From positions 1-46,027 of the forward strand of contig JACRHJ010000010.1 in the NCBI GenBank assembly GCA_016212105.1: 46,027 bases of DNA, written 5' to 3'. The DNA comes from Nitrospirota bacterium. Lineage in GTDB: Bacteria; Nitrospirota; JACRHJ01. How positions within the stretch are numbered: the first letter of the stretch is position 1; every line of letters begins with the position of its first letter. The notes under the pieces are model-generated. The model ran no database searches. It saw nothing but the letters and a program-made list of their open reading frames with translations, and was not told the DNA's origin. Position numbers and translations under genes: made by a program. Positions 1-9,739 of the stretch are shown here, in pieces.

Positions 1-150
1 ATGGCGGCGGCGATGGCGGCGGCGATGGCGGCGGCGGCGATGGCGGCGATGTCGGCGGCGGCGAAGGCGGCGATGGCGGCGGCGGCGATGGCGGCGATGG
101 AGGCGGCGGCGATGGCGGTGGTGGCGGTGGTGGTGGCGGTGGTGGCGGCG
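1..150 (+). repeat. GGC/GAT trinucleotide-based coding repeat tract
   Basis: About 150 bases of imperfect GGC GGC (GGC) GAT units, coding for Gly-Gly-Asp repeats in the frame of the surface protein. All units are multiples of three, so length changes would lengthen or shorten the protein without shifting the frame. The tract continues beyond the window edge. Confidence 0.8.
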
Positions 151-992
151 GTGACCCGCTTCAGGGCGCCAAAGACCAGATGCAGAACACGCTTAACAAC
201 GACCAGAGCGGCGGCCTCGACGGCTTCTCAAATAACATGAACGGTGACGCGCTCAACTCGTTCGGCCAGTTCGCTGGCGCTGGAGACGGCGGCGGCGCTG
301 GTGCTGGAGACGGGGGAGACGGGGGTGACGGCGCTGGAGGAGGCGGTGATGGAGGAGGCAACGGCGCCCCGGATCCGCCCGGGAACAACAACCCGCAGCC
401 AGACCTCACTGTATCTGATGCATTGGGCGGGCTACCTGTGAACAGCAACGCCATATTCGCTGACGATTTCGAGTCGGGCACACTCGACCCCGCGACCTGG
501 CAGTACTACAACGCCTACATCACACCGCAGTACGGCTCGATACTTCCTGCCGGCGGGGTGGAGATGGCGGTCGTGCATAACGGCCCGGGCAACTCCGGGC
601 TGCTGTCCCACATCCTTGACCTTGCATCTGGCGGCAACTTCAATATCGTGTTCGACTACAACTTCACCACAAGTGAATCGACCGGCAGCAACATCTACTA
701 CAACGACTTCTTCAGGGCGTACATCAACACCGCGACCGGCAACACGATATACCTCGCATACGCCTCGGTGAACGGGAACGATTTCACGCCCATACCAACA
801 ACACCCGGCGGCACGCCTAACGTGTACAGCGAGACTGGGTGGCTTAACTCAAACGAGGTGGCCACTTTGCCGGCTGGACAGAACACGCTGAACTTCCTGG
901 TGGGCGACGTCGGAGACACAATAGTAGACTCCGCAGTATTCCTCGACAACATTGAGGTAACCCCGACTACCGCACCGTCCACGGTCAATTAG
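3..992 (+). CDS. Gly/Asp-repeat protein with C-terminal jelly-roll-like domain (5' end outside window)
   Basis: The reading frame is open from the left edge to the TAG stop at 990-992, so the true start lies outside the window; ATG 180 is only an internal codon. The first ~50 visible residues are almost pure Gly with regularly spaced Asp (codons GGC GGC GAT), followed by a short Asn/Gln-rich stretch and a second Gly/Asp/Ala-rich run. The last ~180 residues begin near FADDFESGTLDPATW and end with VDSAVFLDNIEV, a pattern typical of jelly-roll or concanavalin-like domains of secreted surface proteins. No sorting signal is visible at the C-terminus. Function is not recognised; an extracellular structural or adhesive role is inference. 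A good terminator follows directly. Confidence 0.75.
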   Translation, partial: GGGDGGGDGGGGDGGDVGGGEGGDGGGGDGGDGGGGDGGGGGGGGGGGGGDPLQGAKDQMQNTLNNDQSGGLDGFSNNMNGDALNSFGQFAGAGDGGGAGAGDGGDGGDGAGGGGDGGGNGAPDPPGNNNPQPDLTVSDALGGLPVNSNAIFADDFESGTLDPATWQYYNAYITPQYGSILPAGGVEMAVVHNGPGNSGLLSHILDLASGGNFNIVFDYNFTTSESTGSNIYYNDFFRAYINTATGNTIYLAYASVNGNDFTPIPTTPGGTPNVYSETGWLNSNEVATLPAGQNTLNFLVGDVGDTIVDSAVFLDNIEVTPTTAPSTVN

Positions 993-1021
993 GACGCTGT
1001 TTAACGGGTTGCTGTAACGCC

Positions 1022-1050
1022 AAGGCGGGGCACATGCCCCGCCTTTTCTT
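1022..1050 (+). terminator. Rho-independent terminator of the Gly/Asp-repeat gene
   Basis: An 11-bp GC-rich hairpin (AAGGCGGGGCA pairing with TGCCCCGCCTT) is followed by TTCTTTC. It lies 30 bases after the stop codon of the + strand gene. Confidence 0.8.
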
Positions 1051-1081
1051 TCAGTTCAAATATATCGGCCCAGACCTTTTG

Positions 1082-1121
1082 CTCCCCCTCTTAAGATAAG
1101 AGGGGGCAGGGGGGTGTTATG
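1082..1121 (+). repeat. Dispersed palindromic repeat, family A
   Basis: A 10-bp hairpin (CCCCCTCTTA / TAAGAGGGGG, loop AGA) is followed by a G-run and GTTATGA. Near-identical copies lie at 36887-36927 and 41269-41311. It sits between the convergent Gly/Asp-repeat and CapA genes. Confidence 0.8.
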
Positions 1122-1176
1122 AAACCCCGCATGCAAACCAAACATCAGTGTTGCACCGGAGCGTTATGAAGCAGTA

Positions 1177-2295
1177 TTATATCCCCTCGAAGTCCTCCGG
1201 TATCTCGTCCTCCGCGGGCGGCGGGAGGGGCACGACACTGTCCCCGTCCAGCATAAGCCCGAACGGCCTGACAAGCCCGCGTAAGTCATCCAGCGCCTTC
1301 GCATAACCCGCCTCGCCCGCGTCCAGAGGCCTCGGCGCGCCCGCCTGCCCGATCTCCACGGGTATGAGCGTTATACCGGAAGGCTCGCGTTTTCCGTCCG
1401 CATAGGTCAGACGCGCCGCGACTGTAAGGCCGCCCGGCTTACCGGTGTCGAACAGGAAGCTGCCGAGCGAGTAGAACACCGGCCTTCCCTTGTACACCTC
1501 CAGCCCCTGGAGCCTGTGCGCGTGGTGTCCGAGTATCAGGTCCGCGCCCGCGTCCACAAGCTTCCTGGCAAGCGCCTTCTGCCTGGCGGTAGGCGCATGC
1601 GACGCCTCGACGCCCCAGTGAAGGCCGAGGACTATGAGCGCTTCAGGGCGTTTTGCCCTCGCCTCCTTCACGACCTTGATAAACGCCGCCTCGTCCTTCA
1701 TGGACGCGATGCCGGGCCTGCCGGCCTCCGCCGCGCATGCCTTTGGCGCTGCGTCGGACGCGGACAGGAACACGGACTCCATCCCCTTTACGTCCACCAC
1801 GCCCGGCCTGTACGCCTCGGCGGCGTCCGCGCCCGCGCCGGCCGTGACGATGCCGGCCTTCTTCAGCGCGCCCAGCGTGTCCAGGAGTCCGTCCGGGCCG
1901 TAGTCCATCATGTGGTCGCCCGCGAGGGTAAGGACCGTGAAGCCCGCGTCCCTCAGGGCCTGTGCGGCGTCCGGGGACTCGGTCCTGTACAGCTTGCCAT
2001 TCGGGGCGGCCATCGGGGCTGCGGCCGTCCGCCCGCCTGACGTTGCCGCCGCCCTGCCGGTAAGCGGGGACTCGAGGTTGCCCACGACGACGTCCGCCGT
2101 GAAAAACAGCGGGGCCGCGCACTTCATCAGCCCGGACACCTGGGGCTCGAAGACCTGCCACGGCGCGTGCGGCAGGACGTCGCCCACGGCCAGGAGCGTG
2201 AACTCGCCGGCGCATGCGCAACTCGGGTAGACAGCAAACGCCACCGCGATGATAAGTGAGAGTAGGATTTTGCGAAGAGATGACGTGGTATTCAT
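1177..2295 (-). CDS. CapA-family (PGA_cap) metallophosphatase-like protein
   Basis: A 372-aa exported protein of the CapA/PgsA family, whose members take part in poly-gamma-glutamate or other cell-envelope polymer metabolism and have a calcineurin-like fold. Family motifs in order are LLAVGDVLPH, VVGNLESPLT, AGDHMMDYGPDGL (a variant of the usual NNH.lDYG), LGLHWGVE, and GADLILGHHAHRLQG followed by FYSLGSFLFD. The N-terminus MNTTSSLRKILLSLI...CACAG is a signal peptide. I chose ATG 2295, preceded by AGGCGG about 6 bases upstream; an in-frame TTG lies 15 bases upstream. It follows the giant outer-membrane protein gene after a 101-base gap and may share its transcript. Capsule polymer synthesis genes are absent nearby, so the substrate is open. 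Confidence 0.85.
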   Translation of the reverse strand: MNTTSSLRKILLSLIIAVAFAVYPSCACAGEFTLLAVGDVLPHAPWQVFEPQVSGLMKCAAPLFFTADVVVGNLESPLTGRAAATSGGRTAAAPMAAPNGKLYRTESPDAAQALRDAGFTVLTLAGDHMMDYGPDGLLDTLGALKKAGIVTAGAGADAAEAYRPGVVDVKGMESVFLSASDAAPKACAAEAGRPGIASMKDEAAFIKVVKEARAKRPEALIVLGLHWGVEASHAPTARQKALARKLVDAGADLILGHHAHRLQGLEVYKGRPVFYSLGSFLFDTGKPGGLTVAARLTYADGKREPSGITLIPVEIGQAGAPRPLDAGEAGYAKALDDLRGLVRPFGLMLDGDSVVPLPPPAEDEIPEDFEGI

Positions 2296-2396
2296 GGTTG
2301 CCGCCTGCAAGGTAGTGATTGGCTACTATACCACGGACAGCGAGACGGCTGCAAGGAGATTGCCGGAAGCCGGGCAGCCGCGACGGCATGGACCGG

Positions 2397-5300
2397 TTAA
2401 AGCCCGGCTATGTCGAGCAGGTCTTTCGGCGTGTTCTCGTCGAACTTGAACCGCACCTTGAAGTACGGCCCCTGAGACCAGGAGTCGGCGTCCTCGAAGT
2501 CGTCGTCGAAGTAGCCGGAGAAGTTGTAGCCGACGCTTACCCACAGGTTCTTCACCACCTTGACGCCTATCTCCGGCCCCCATGCGAGCGACCAGGTGTT
2601 CGTCTCGCGCTGGCGCATGACGGACGCGTGCGCGTTGACAGACAGGCAGTCGCACAGGTCCCTTATGACCCGCACGCGCACCATGTCGGTAAACGAGCTG
2701 CCCATGCCGGTCAGCGAGACCAGCTTGCACGCGTACTGCCCCATTATGTCGGTCTTGGGGTCGCGGCGGTAGTTGACGTTTACCGAGCCTATCAGCCTGC
2801 TGTCGTCCAGCTCCGCGCTCCGCTCCTTGTACCGGAGCTTCAGGAGCGCGTTCAGCCCGTCCGTGCGCACTGGCCTGTAGGCCGCGCCGAACAGCAGGTC
2901 GTTCTCGCTGTATGCCGAGTCGAAGTATCGCTCGTTGGCGAACAGCGTCAGATCCTCAGTCGCCTTCACTGCCCCGCCTATGGTCGCGAGCTGGTCGGTG
3001 CTGCCCTTGCCGAGCCTTATCTCGTACCTGCCGGTCAGCTTGTACGTCTCCTTCTGCGTATAGACCGCCCCGGCCCGGAGCGCCGTGAAGTCGTCCGCGT
3101 CGTTCGTGCCGCCCGTCAGGGTGAGCGTGCTCTCCGCCCCGCCCTCGAGGCTCAGCCCCTCGGATACGGGTATGACGTGGTTAATGCCGATGTGACCCTT
3201 GTTGCGCCACCCGGATACGGAGTCGTCCATGCTGTACTTGGCGAAGGCGGTCGTGTTGTCGCCGAGTCGCGTGTCGAGGCCGACCGAGGTCATTATCTGG
3301 TCCTTGTCCTCCCTCTGCTGGTACTCGCCCTGCACGAACGCGGTGACGTTCTTCGTGACCGCGTAGTTGACCCTGGCGAAGGTCTTGGTCGGGTAGTACG
3401 TGCTGGCGCTCCTGCCGGAGAGGACGTCCTCACGGCCGACCGTCACGCCGAGCGTCTCGAACGGGTTGAACGACACGCCGTAAAGCGCGAGGATGTTCTC
3501 GAGCACTCCGTTCCCGGACGTCTCCCTGTTCCAGCGTATGCCAGCGTTCGCGCTCACGGCCTTGAACAGCCTCTGGTCCACGGACGCGGAGGCCTGCACC
3601 CTTTTGGAACTCCTGTTCTCGGCGAGGTAGTCGGCGCGGACCACCGTGCGCTTGTCGTTCAGCGAGATCTGCCCGTTCGCGCCGTAGGTCTCGTACGCGG
3701 ACTCGGCCGCGGTCGCGGACGGGTTCTGGAAGCCGTCCGTGACCTTCTTGTAATATGCGCGCAGGCTGTTGTCGTCCTTGTGGTAGTCGGCCTCGACCCT
3801 GTACGCGCTGCCGGAGGTGGGGGTCAGGTCCGACTGGTTGAAGTTCTCGGTCGTGACCGCCTCGGCCGCGACGGTCAGGCTGTCCGTCTTCCATACGACG
3901 TCCACGCCGGCGACGTGCACGTTGCTTATCGGGTTCTCCTCCCGGACGCCGCTCGCGCCGACGCGGAGCCTGCCGTCCATGAGCTGCTTCTCGCCGCGCA
4001 TGCCGTACATCAGGTTCTCCGCGGCAAGCTCCCTGCTCTCGAACAGCACCTGGATGAGCACCGGGTTGAAGTTGTCGTCGAAGGACCTGACCGGCTCGTG
4101 GAATATTACGAAGCCCTCGTCGTAGTTCACCTGGTAGTCGGTGAACCGCGCCATCGGGACCGTCTCCAGTATCAGGTTGGGGTTGTACCTGTCGCGCACC
4201 TCTATCCATACCCGCTCGCTGAACTCCACGAGGTCGGTGCGGCCGAGGAAGTACGGACCCGACAGGCCCCGGCCCGGCAGCGTCTGCCTCGTCATCGCCT
4301 GGTCGTTCAGGGAGACGAACGACCTGACCATATAGTCCTTTGTCTTCTCGATGTTCAGCAAGCCGCCGGACAGCGTGCGCTCGTACTTGTTGAACTCGAG
4401 GTCACGGCCGAAGCCGGTCGTGTAGTCGCCGTACTGGACGTACGACAGGCCGCGCTCCGCCTTGAAGAAGAACCTGCCCTTGCTCTGCGCCTCGAAGAAC
4501 TGCTCCGAGCTGTCGCCGTACACCGGGTAGTACTGCTCCTCCTCGGTGGACGGGACGTTCTGCTGGAGTATGGTATTTTCATCCTCTTTCTCCTTGTACC
4601 TGAAGGTCAGGGTGTAGTCCTTCACTGTGCCCTTGGCGAAGACGCCGCCGCCGGCCTCGGCCTCCGTCCTGCCGCCCTTTGAGTGGTCGAACGGCATCTC
4701 TGATGACTTGGGAGGCGTGCCCCTTACGCTGTTGATGCCCATCGCGGCCTCGACCTCGCCGGCGATTATCCATGCCCGCCTCTCCGGGTACCAGCGCACC
4801 TCGATGTCCTTCTCCATCTGGTCCATCCTGACCGTCACCGTCCTGGTGTCGGTAGTCGCGGACGGGGACAGCCTGATGACCGCGCGGCCCGCGACCGCCT
4901 TTACCTTGAACGAGTCGAGCGGGCCCTTCATGTACACACCGGTCTCATAGTCGAAAACGTCGCCCTTGTCGACGGATGCGTCGAGGCTGGCGTCCCTGAC
5001 GACCGCCATGCCCTCCGCGTCCTTCAGCTCCACTATGACGTAGACCGGCGTCTTTCCGTCGGCGGGGGGGAGTTCCGGGGCGATGGAGTAGGCGAACGTA
5101 CTCGCCTCGCCTGATACGGTTATAACCCTTTTGTCCATGACGCCGGCCGTGCCCTCGACGGTGATGACGTTAACGCCGGACACCAGCGGGACGCCCACGT
5201 ACTGTATCGTGACCACGCCGCGCGCGTCGTCGGTCGCGGTCTCGCCTATCAGCTTGAGGTCGGCCGCCGCGCCGTTCACCTTCAGGCCGTACTGCGCCCC

Positions 5301-8300
5301 TATGGACATGCTCACCTTTATGTCCGTCTGCCTGGAGGATGCGACCCCGTCATTCGCAGGGTAGAGGATGCGCCACTCGGGCGTCCTGGCGAGCGCCTGC
5401 GCGACCGGCTCCTTCCTCGCGCCGCCGCCTGTGTAGACCTCGGCCGCCCTGTCCGAGTAGTCACCGAAGTACTGGGAGTCCACCGTCAAAACCCTGCCCT
5501 CGGCGTCTTTGCCGAGCACCGCGAACGGCATGCCCTTGACGTCCACGTCGTCCATAAGCAGGAACCCGAGCGAGACGGTACCGGACACGGTACCCTCCTT
5601 GCCGCCACCCACAATAAAGAACCCGCTCTTCATCACGACGTCCAGCGTCCTGCCTCCGGCGGCCGCGGTATGCGATATGTAGCTGAAGCCTTCCGGTATG
5701 CGCATGAACAACCTAACGTCCGTCAGGCCGTCCGTGTCTCCATGCCCGGCGTCGAGCGTGAGCGTGTACATGCCCTTGGGGACCACGCCAGGTATCACGG
5801 GGGCCGCGCCGCCTGGCGACCTCGGCACGAGGCTGACCTTCAGCCCGGCCCCGCCGGCCATGTCGCCGCCGCCCGCATTACCGGCGGCCGGCGGCCTCTC
5901 CTCGGCGGAGGAGACCTTGTCCATGTCTACCAGGTTGTCCTTGAGGAACGCCAGTATCTGGTCCGAGCCCCCGACGCCCGCGGACACCACTACCTTCTGA
6001 TAGCCGTATTTGCGGAGCGCCTCCACTATCGTAGCGAGGTCCTCGGCCTCCTCGGGCGTAAGCCTGCGCGCGCCGGTGGCTGTGGGGTCGTGTATCGTGT
6101 ATACGCCGGGTTCGTCCGAGTAGAACGAGCACGGGTCTGCCAGCGGCGCCTCATGGTCGGTCCCGGAAGGGTCGGTCCTGTACGTGACCATCGGGACCTC
6201 GGCCTGGCGCCCGGCGGGCAGGTAAGAGTTGAACGTGACGGTCATCTCGCGTCCCGCCTCGACGACCGGGAAGCTGAACACGTGACCGGCCTGCCCGAGG
6301 TCGTGCAGCGGGAGCGGCGAGCCGTCGAGGTAGGACGTGCCATCGATGACGGCATGCCCGCCGCCCATCCGGAACGACGCCTCGTACACGGCCGCGCCGG
6401 AGCGGTTCTTTATCGTCACCCTGTGCCGGACCACCAGCGTGTCTGTGTTTGCGTCCGCGAATATGGCGTCGATAACCTTCGACGCCGTGAGGGACGCGTC
6501 CTGTACTTCGGCGACGGCGTCCGTCTCTTTCCTCTCCAGCCTGAAAACGCCGCTGTACATGTCGCCGGGGAAGAGGTCCGCGAAGAGCGAGCCCGGGTCG
6601 CACACGTTCCGCGACCCCGTGAGCGCCGGCGCAAGGCCCTCCGGCAGGGAAGCCGTGTCGAGCTTCAGGACGTGCGTCCCTGCGTCCATGTTGTCGATGT
6701 GGTACTTGCCCTCGGAGTCCGTGACGACGTACCTGCCGTCCTCCGTGTATATCTTCGCGCCCTTGACGACAACCTCGCCCGGGTCCTGCACCCTGTCTCC
6801 ATCGTCGTCCACGTAGACCTTGCCGATGACGTAGGCCTTCTCTGAGAACACGCCCCGCCTGACTGCCAGCGTCGCCTCCGCGACGTTCGAGCCCATGGGG
6901 ATTGTCAGCGCAGCGTCGGCCCAGGTGTTGGTCAGGGCGTGGTTCACGAGCCTTCCCTCGCCCGCGTCCAATCCGACGAACACGATAAACCTTATCTCGG
7001 CCTTCGCGCCGGGGGCCATGTCACCGAGGCCCCAGGTGAGCCTGCCGCCGTCGGGGGACAACGCCGGCTCGGACGGCACACCGGCCACCCTGCCGCTACC
7101 GGACTTGTACTTCAGGCCGCGCGGCAGGATGTCCACCGCCGAGGCGGAATATGCGGTGACCGTCGCGTTCGGGTTCTCGGCCGTTATCCTGAACTCGACC
7201 ATGTCGCCGACCGACGCGTTCGGCACGCTCGAGGTCTTGTTCACGACGAGCGGCCTGAACGGCGGCGTCCCGCCCGAGAGCGGGACCCTCAGGAGTATCG
7301 CCCCGGGGAAGTCCTTGTCTATGTAGAACTTCTCGCCGACGTACACGCTGCCGGAGAAGGGGTTCCAGACCGCGCCCGCGTTCAGGGGGACGGTGTTGTA
7401 CGTCGCCGCGAGCGCGGGGTTGGACGCCGGGAGCGCGCAGCCGTAGTCCACCGTTATGAAGTACCAGCCGTCCAACGCCGGCACATAGTTCTTGAACCGG
7501 AACTCGAACGAGCCGAGCCCCTTGCCGACAGGGACGCCGGCCGCGTCCGTCGGGCCCGCGACCTGCGGGTTCTCCTGCTGCGTGACGCCGTCCGGGTAGA
7601 AGTCGAGGAGCGCCGGGTTCACAACGGAGTAGGTTGTGCAGGACGCGTCGGTGCATTCGTAAAACGTCACGCATGCCCCGTCCACGCGCGCGGCGGTCCC
7701 GCCGTCGAACACGAACCCGGCCGGGTCGAGCGGGGTTACGAGTATCTTTGTCCCGCCCTGCATCTTGACGGTTATGCCGTCCCGCGTGAACACGTCGCCG
7801 TCCTTTGTCACGCCGTCGAAGTCTGACTTGAGCATGGCGGGCGAGAGGTTGTACGTGAACCCGTCCAGGTCGCCCATCAGGCCGACCTTGTACTCGTAGC
7901 TGTAGCGCATGTGGTTGTAAAGCGGGTGCGGGTTGCCGTTTCCGTCGAACGCAGCGACGCCTGACGCGTCGGTCATGAAGTACTCCGTGCCGACCAGCGC
8001 GCCGGCCCCGTCGTACTCGTAGACCACAAGCTTCTTGTTGGCGAGCGGCTCGGTCTTGACGCCCATGACCGTGACCTGTACCGTGACGCGAACCTCGACC
8101 CTTATCTCGACCGCAAGCGCGGAAAGTACCCTGTCGAATGTGAGGTCCGAAACAGAGGAGTTCGCCTCCGAGTAACCTCTCACCGCGACCGTGACGTTCG
8201 AGAGGACGCCGCCCGCGGGCAGAGTGACCCTGGTCTCGAACTGTACCACGCCGCCCGGAGGGATGGGCCCGACCTCGGGGAAGCCGTCGCCGTCCGTGTC

Positions 8301-9650
8301 CGGGAGCGGGTTGCCGGCCATGTCGAGGAAACTCACGGCAAGGCCCGCCGGTATGCCCGTGGACGCGGCCGGGTCGTACCTCAGCTCGACAGAATCGGGG
8401 ATGGCGTTTAGGTTCCAGGCCTCGTTGACGAAGCGTACATACCCGCCGGTCGCGGCGCTGGTTATCACCGTCAGGTCGTCCGGGTCGGTCATCACGCCGG
8501 TCCCGGTGGATGCGCCAAAGTCGTCGGTGTCGTCGACCGCTATCGCCACCCTGCCGAGTATGTTGATTATCACCTTGTTCGTGTTTGCCGTGACGTCCGT
8601 CGTCCCGTCGAAGTACGAGACCTGCGCCTGGTTGCTCGTCGTGCCGGCCGGCGAACCCGGCGTGACGACCGCGCTGAAGTCGAGGCGTCCTGCCTGCGAT
8701 ACGGTAAGCGCGGCCCCCGACGGGTCCTCGGGTATGAAGAACCCGACCGCGAGCACGAATGCGGGCGCGGGCTCGGCATCCTTCCAGAGCCCGTCCGCCG
8801 TGAGGTATACCGGGAAGCCGTTCACGGGTATGCCGGAGGCCGAGCCCGATACGTATGTCATGGACGGCGGCACCGGGTCCGAGACCAGGAGCCCCTTCGC
8901 GGTCTCGGCCGCGCCGTCGCCGTCGAAGTCGAGGCTGGAGACAGTCGCGCCCCCGACCGGCGACGCGCCGCCGTTCACGAAGTGCACGGCGAAGGCCACG
9001 GCGTCTCCGGGGTAGGCGGTCGTCCTGTCCGCGGACTTTGTCGTGTTCACGAAGCCCGCGGTGGTTATGTTCACGCGCGATACGTTGCCCGTGTCCGTCT
9101 TTGCCGCGTCTCCGGCGGACGCGCCGTCTATGCCGGCGAAGACGAATCCGGAGCTGCCGACCGGCGCCTCGCCCGCGACGATGAGGTAGAGCAGGCCGCC
9201 CGGCCCGACCGTCGGCGGGGCCAGGTTGTTGTACAGCGGTTCGCCCGCCTGGTGTATGCCGTCGCCGTTCGTGTCTATGTAAACCCGGAGCGAGGAAAGG
9301 TCCGTCGAGTCTCCGGCGAGGTTATTCAGCGTAAGTGTGTACTGGTCCGGCCCATTGCCGGTATTCGTGAGTATGTATGGGAGGTAAGCGGTCCCTGACG
9401 GGATGACGGATATGGTATTGCCCGGCGCGGCGGTGGTGCCGTCGGGGCGGATGTCTATGCCGTACACCTGCGTGACGGCGAGCTGGACAGTGTTGGATAT
9501 TATGGACTTGGGGCCAATGCTGTCTGTGTAGCTGGAGCTGGCCTTGTTGAAAATAACCGTCCCGGCGGGCGTGATGGCATGCGCCGCCGCCGCTGTCATC
9601 GACAGCATTATCACGGTTATTATCGTAAGCCAGGTCCGTCGCATCTTCAC
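2397..9650 (-). CDS. Giant outer-membrane protein with DUF11-like repeats and C-terminal beta-barrel
   Basis: A 2417-aa protein. Residues 1-26 are a signal peptide. The mature N-terminus ITPAGTVIFNKASSSYTD matches that of the DUF11 protein encoded just upstream. Residues ~30-930 hold DUF11-like Ig-fold repeats (phrases such as VNKTSSVPNASVGDMVEFRI). Residues ~936-1010 form an SdrD-type carboxypeptidase-like domain (IGKVYVDDDGDRVQDPGE). Residues ~1500-1720 look like further Ig-like domains. A conserved block near 1800-1860 (FTDYQVNYDEGFVIFHEPV) precedes ~550 residues of alternating amphipathic strands with many Tyr/Asp/Arg, typical of an outer-membrane beta-barrel and ending in YFKVRFKFDE. I infer an outer-membrane anchored surface protein. 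Start is GTG 9650; ATG 9644 is an alternative. Both lack a strong ribosome site, which suggests coupling or a leader effect. Confidence 0.85.
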   Translation of the reverse strand: MKMRRTWLTIITVIMLSMTAAAAHAITPAGTVIFNKASSSYTDSIGPKSIISNTVQLAVTQVYGIDIRPDGTTAAPGNTISVIPSGTAYLPYILTNTGNGPDQYTLTLNNLAGDSTDLSSLRVYIDTNGDGIHQAGEPLYNNLAPPTVGPGGLLYLIVAGEAPVGSSGFVFAGIDGASAGDAAKTDTGNVSRVNITTAGFVNTTKSADRTTAYPGDAVAFAVHFVNGGASPVGGATVSSLDFDGDGAAETAKGLLVSDPVPPSMTYVSGSASGIPVNGFPVYLTADGLWKDAEPAPAFVLAVGFFIPEDPSGAALTVSQAGRLDFSAVVTPGSPAGTTSNQAQVSYFDGTTDVTANTNKVIINILGRVAIAVDDTDDFGASTGTGVMTDPDDLTVITSAATGGYVRFVNEAWNLNAIPDSVELRYDPAASTGIPAGLAVSFLDMAGNPLPDTDGDGFPEVGPIPPGGVVQFETRVTLPAGGVLSNVTVAVRGYSEANSSVSDLTFDRVLSALAVEIRVEVRVTVQVTVMGVKTEPLANKKLVVYEYDGAGALVGTEYFMTDASGVAAFDGNGNPHPLYNHMRYSYEYKVGLMGDLDGFTYNLSPAMLKSDFDGVTKDGDVFTRDGITVKMQGGTKILVTPLDPAGFVFDGGTAARVDGACVTFYECTDASCTTYSVVNPALLDFYPDGVTQQENPQVAGPTDAAGVPVGKGLGSFEFRFKNYVPALDGWYFITVDYGCALPASNPALAATYNTVPLNAGAVWNPFSGSVYVGEKFYIDKDFPGAILLRVPLSGGTPPFRPLVVNKTSSVPNASVGDMVEFRITAENPNATVTAYSASAVDILPRGLKYKSGSGRVAGVPSEPALSPDGGRLTWGLGDMAPGAKAEIRFIVFVGLDAGEGRLVNHALTNTWADAALTIPMGSNVAEATLAVRRGVFSEKAYVIGKVYVDDDGDRVQDPGEVVVKGAKIYTEDGRYVVTDSEGKYHIDNMDAGTHVLKLDTASLPEGLAPALTGSRNVCDPGSLFADLFPGDMYSGVFRLERKETDAVAEVQDASLTASKVIDAIFADANTDTLVVRHRVTIKNRSGAAVYEASFRMGGGHAVIDGTSYLDGSPLPLHDLGQAGHVFSFPVVEAGREMTVTFNSYLPAGRQAEVPMVTYRTDPSGTDHEAPLADPCSFYSDEPGVYTIHDPTATGARRLTPEEAEDLATIVEALRKYGYQKVVVSAGVGGSDQILAFLKDNLVDMDKVSSAEERPPAAGNAGGGDMAGGAGLKVSLVPRSPGGAAPVIPGVVPKGMYTLTLDAGHGDTDGLTDVRLFMRIPEGFSYISHTAAAGGRTLDVVMKSGFFIVGGGKEGTVSGTVSLGFLLMDDVDVKGMPFAVLGKDAEGRVLTVDSQYFGDYSDRAAEVYTGGGARKEPVAQALARTPEWRILYPANDGVASSRQTDIKVSMSIGAQYGLKVNGAAADLKLIGETATDDARGVVTIQYVGVPLVSGVNVITVEGTAGVMDKRVITVSGEASTFAYSIAPELPPADGKTPVYVIVELKDAEGMAVVRDASLDASVDKGDVFDYETGVYMKGPLDSFKVKAVAGRAVIRLSPSATTDTRTVTVRMDQMEKDIEVRWYPERRAWIIAGEVEAAMGINSVRGTPPKSSEMPFDHSKGGRTEAEAGGGVFAKGTVKDYTLTFRYKEKEDENTILQQNVPSTEEEQYYPVYGDSSEQFFEAQSKGRFFFKAERGLSYVQYGDYTTGFGRDLEFNKYERTLSGGLLNIEKTKDYMVRSFVSLNDQAMTRQTLPGRGLSGPYFLGRTDLVEFSERVWIEVRDRYNPNLILETVPMARFTDYQVNYDEGFVIFHEPVRSFDDNFNPVLIQVLFESRELAAENLMYGMRGEKQLMDGRLRVGASGVREENPISNVHVAGVDVVWKTDSLTVAAEAVTTENFNQSDLTPTSGSAYRVEADYHKDDNSLRAYYKKVTDGFQNPSATAAESAYETYGANGQISLNDKRTVVRADYLAENRSSKRVQASASVDQRLFKAVSANAGIRWNRETSGNGVLENILALYGVSFNPFETLGVTVGREDVLSGRSASTYYPTKTFARVNYAVTKNVTAFVQGEYQQREDKDQIMTSVGLDTRLGDNTTAFAKYSMDDSVSGWRNKGHIGINHVIPVSEGLSLEGGAESTLTLTGGTNDADDFTALRAGAVYTQKETYKLTGRYEIRLGKGSTDQLATIGGAVKATEDLTLFANERYFDSAYSENDLLFGAAYRPVRTDGLNALLKLRYKERSAELDDSRLIGSVNVNYRRDPKTDIMGQYACKLVSLTGMGSSFTDMVRVRVIRDLCDCLSVNAHASVMRQRETNTWSLAWGPEIGVKVVKNLWVSVGYNFSGYFDDDFEDADSWSQGPYFKVRFKFDENTPKDLLDIAGL

Positions 9651-9676
9651 GGTTCCAATTACTGTTTCGTCACGCT

Positions 9677-9725
9677 AATAAAACAATCCGTTGCGCGGCG
9701 CGGCACAAGCCGCGCCGCGCAACGG
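9677..9725 (-). terminator. Strong hairpin terminator between DUF11 gene and giant OMP gene
   Basis: A perfect 17-bp stem (9688-9704 with 9709-9725, 4-base loop) directly follows the stop of the 1014-aa DUF11 gene. On the minus strand it is followed by ATTGTTTTATT. This would terminate or attenuate transcription, so the giant OMP downstream may be expressed at a lower level than the genes before it. Confidence 0.75.
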
Positions 9726-9739
9726 GACAGATGCCCAGG

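Noticed and set aside
1-240. An Ala/Met-rich frame starting at base 1
   Set aside because: It is the frame-1 reading of the GGC/GAT repeat. The frame-3 reading continues into a sensible domain and a terminator.
2319-4682. A 787-codon open frame on the plus strand
   Set aside because: It lies antisense to the giant outer-membrane protein. Its translation is Val/Arg/Leu-rich with no domain, and its openness follows from the GC-rich codon bias of the sense strand.
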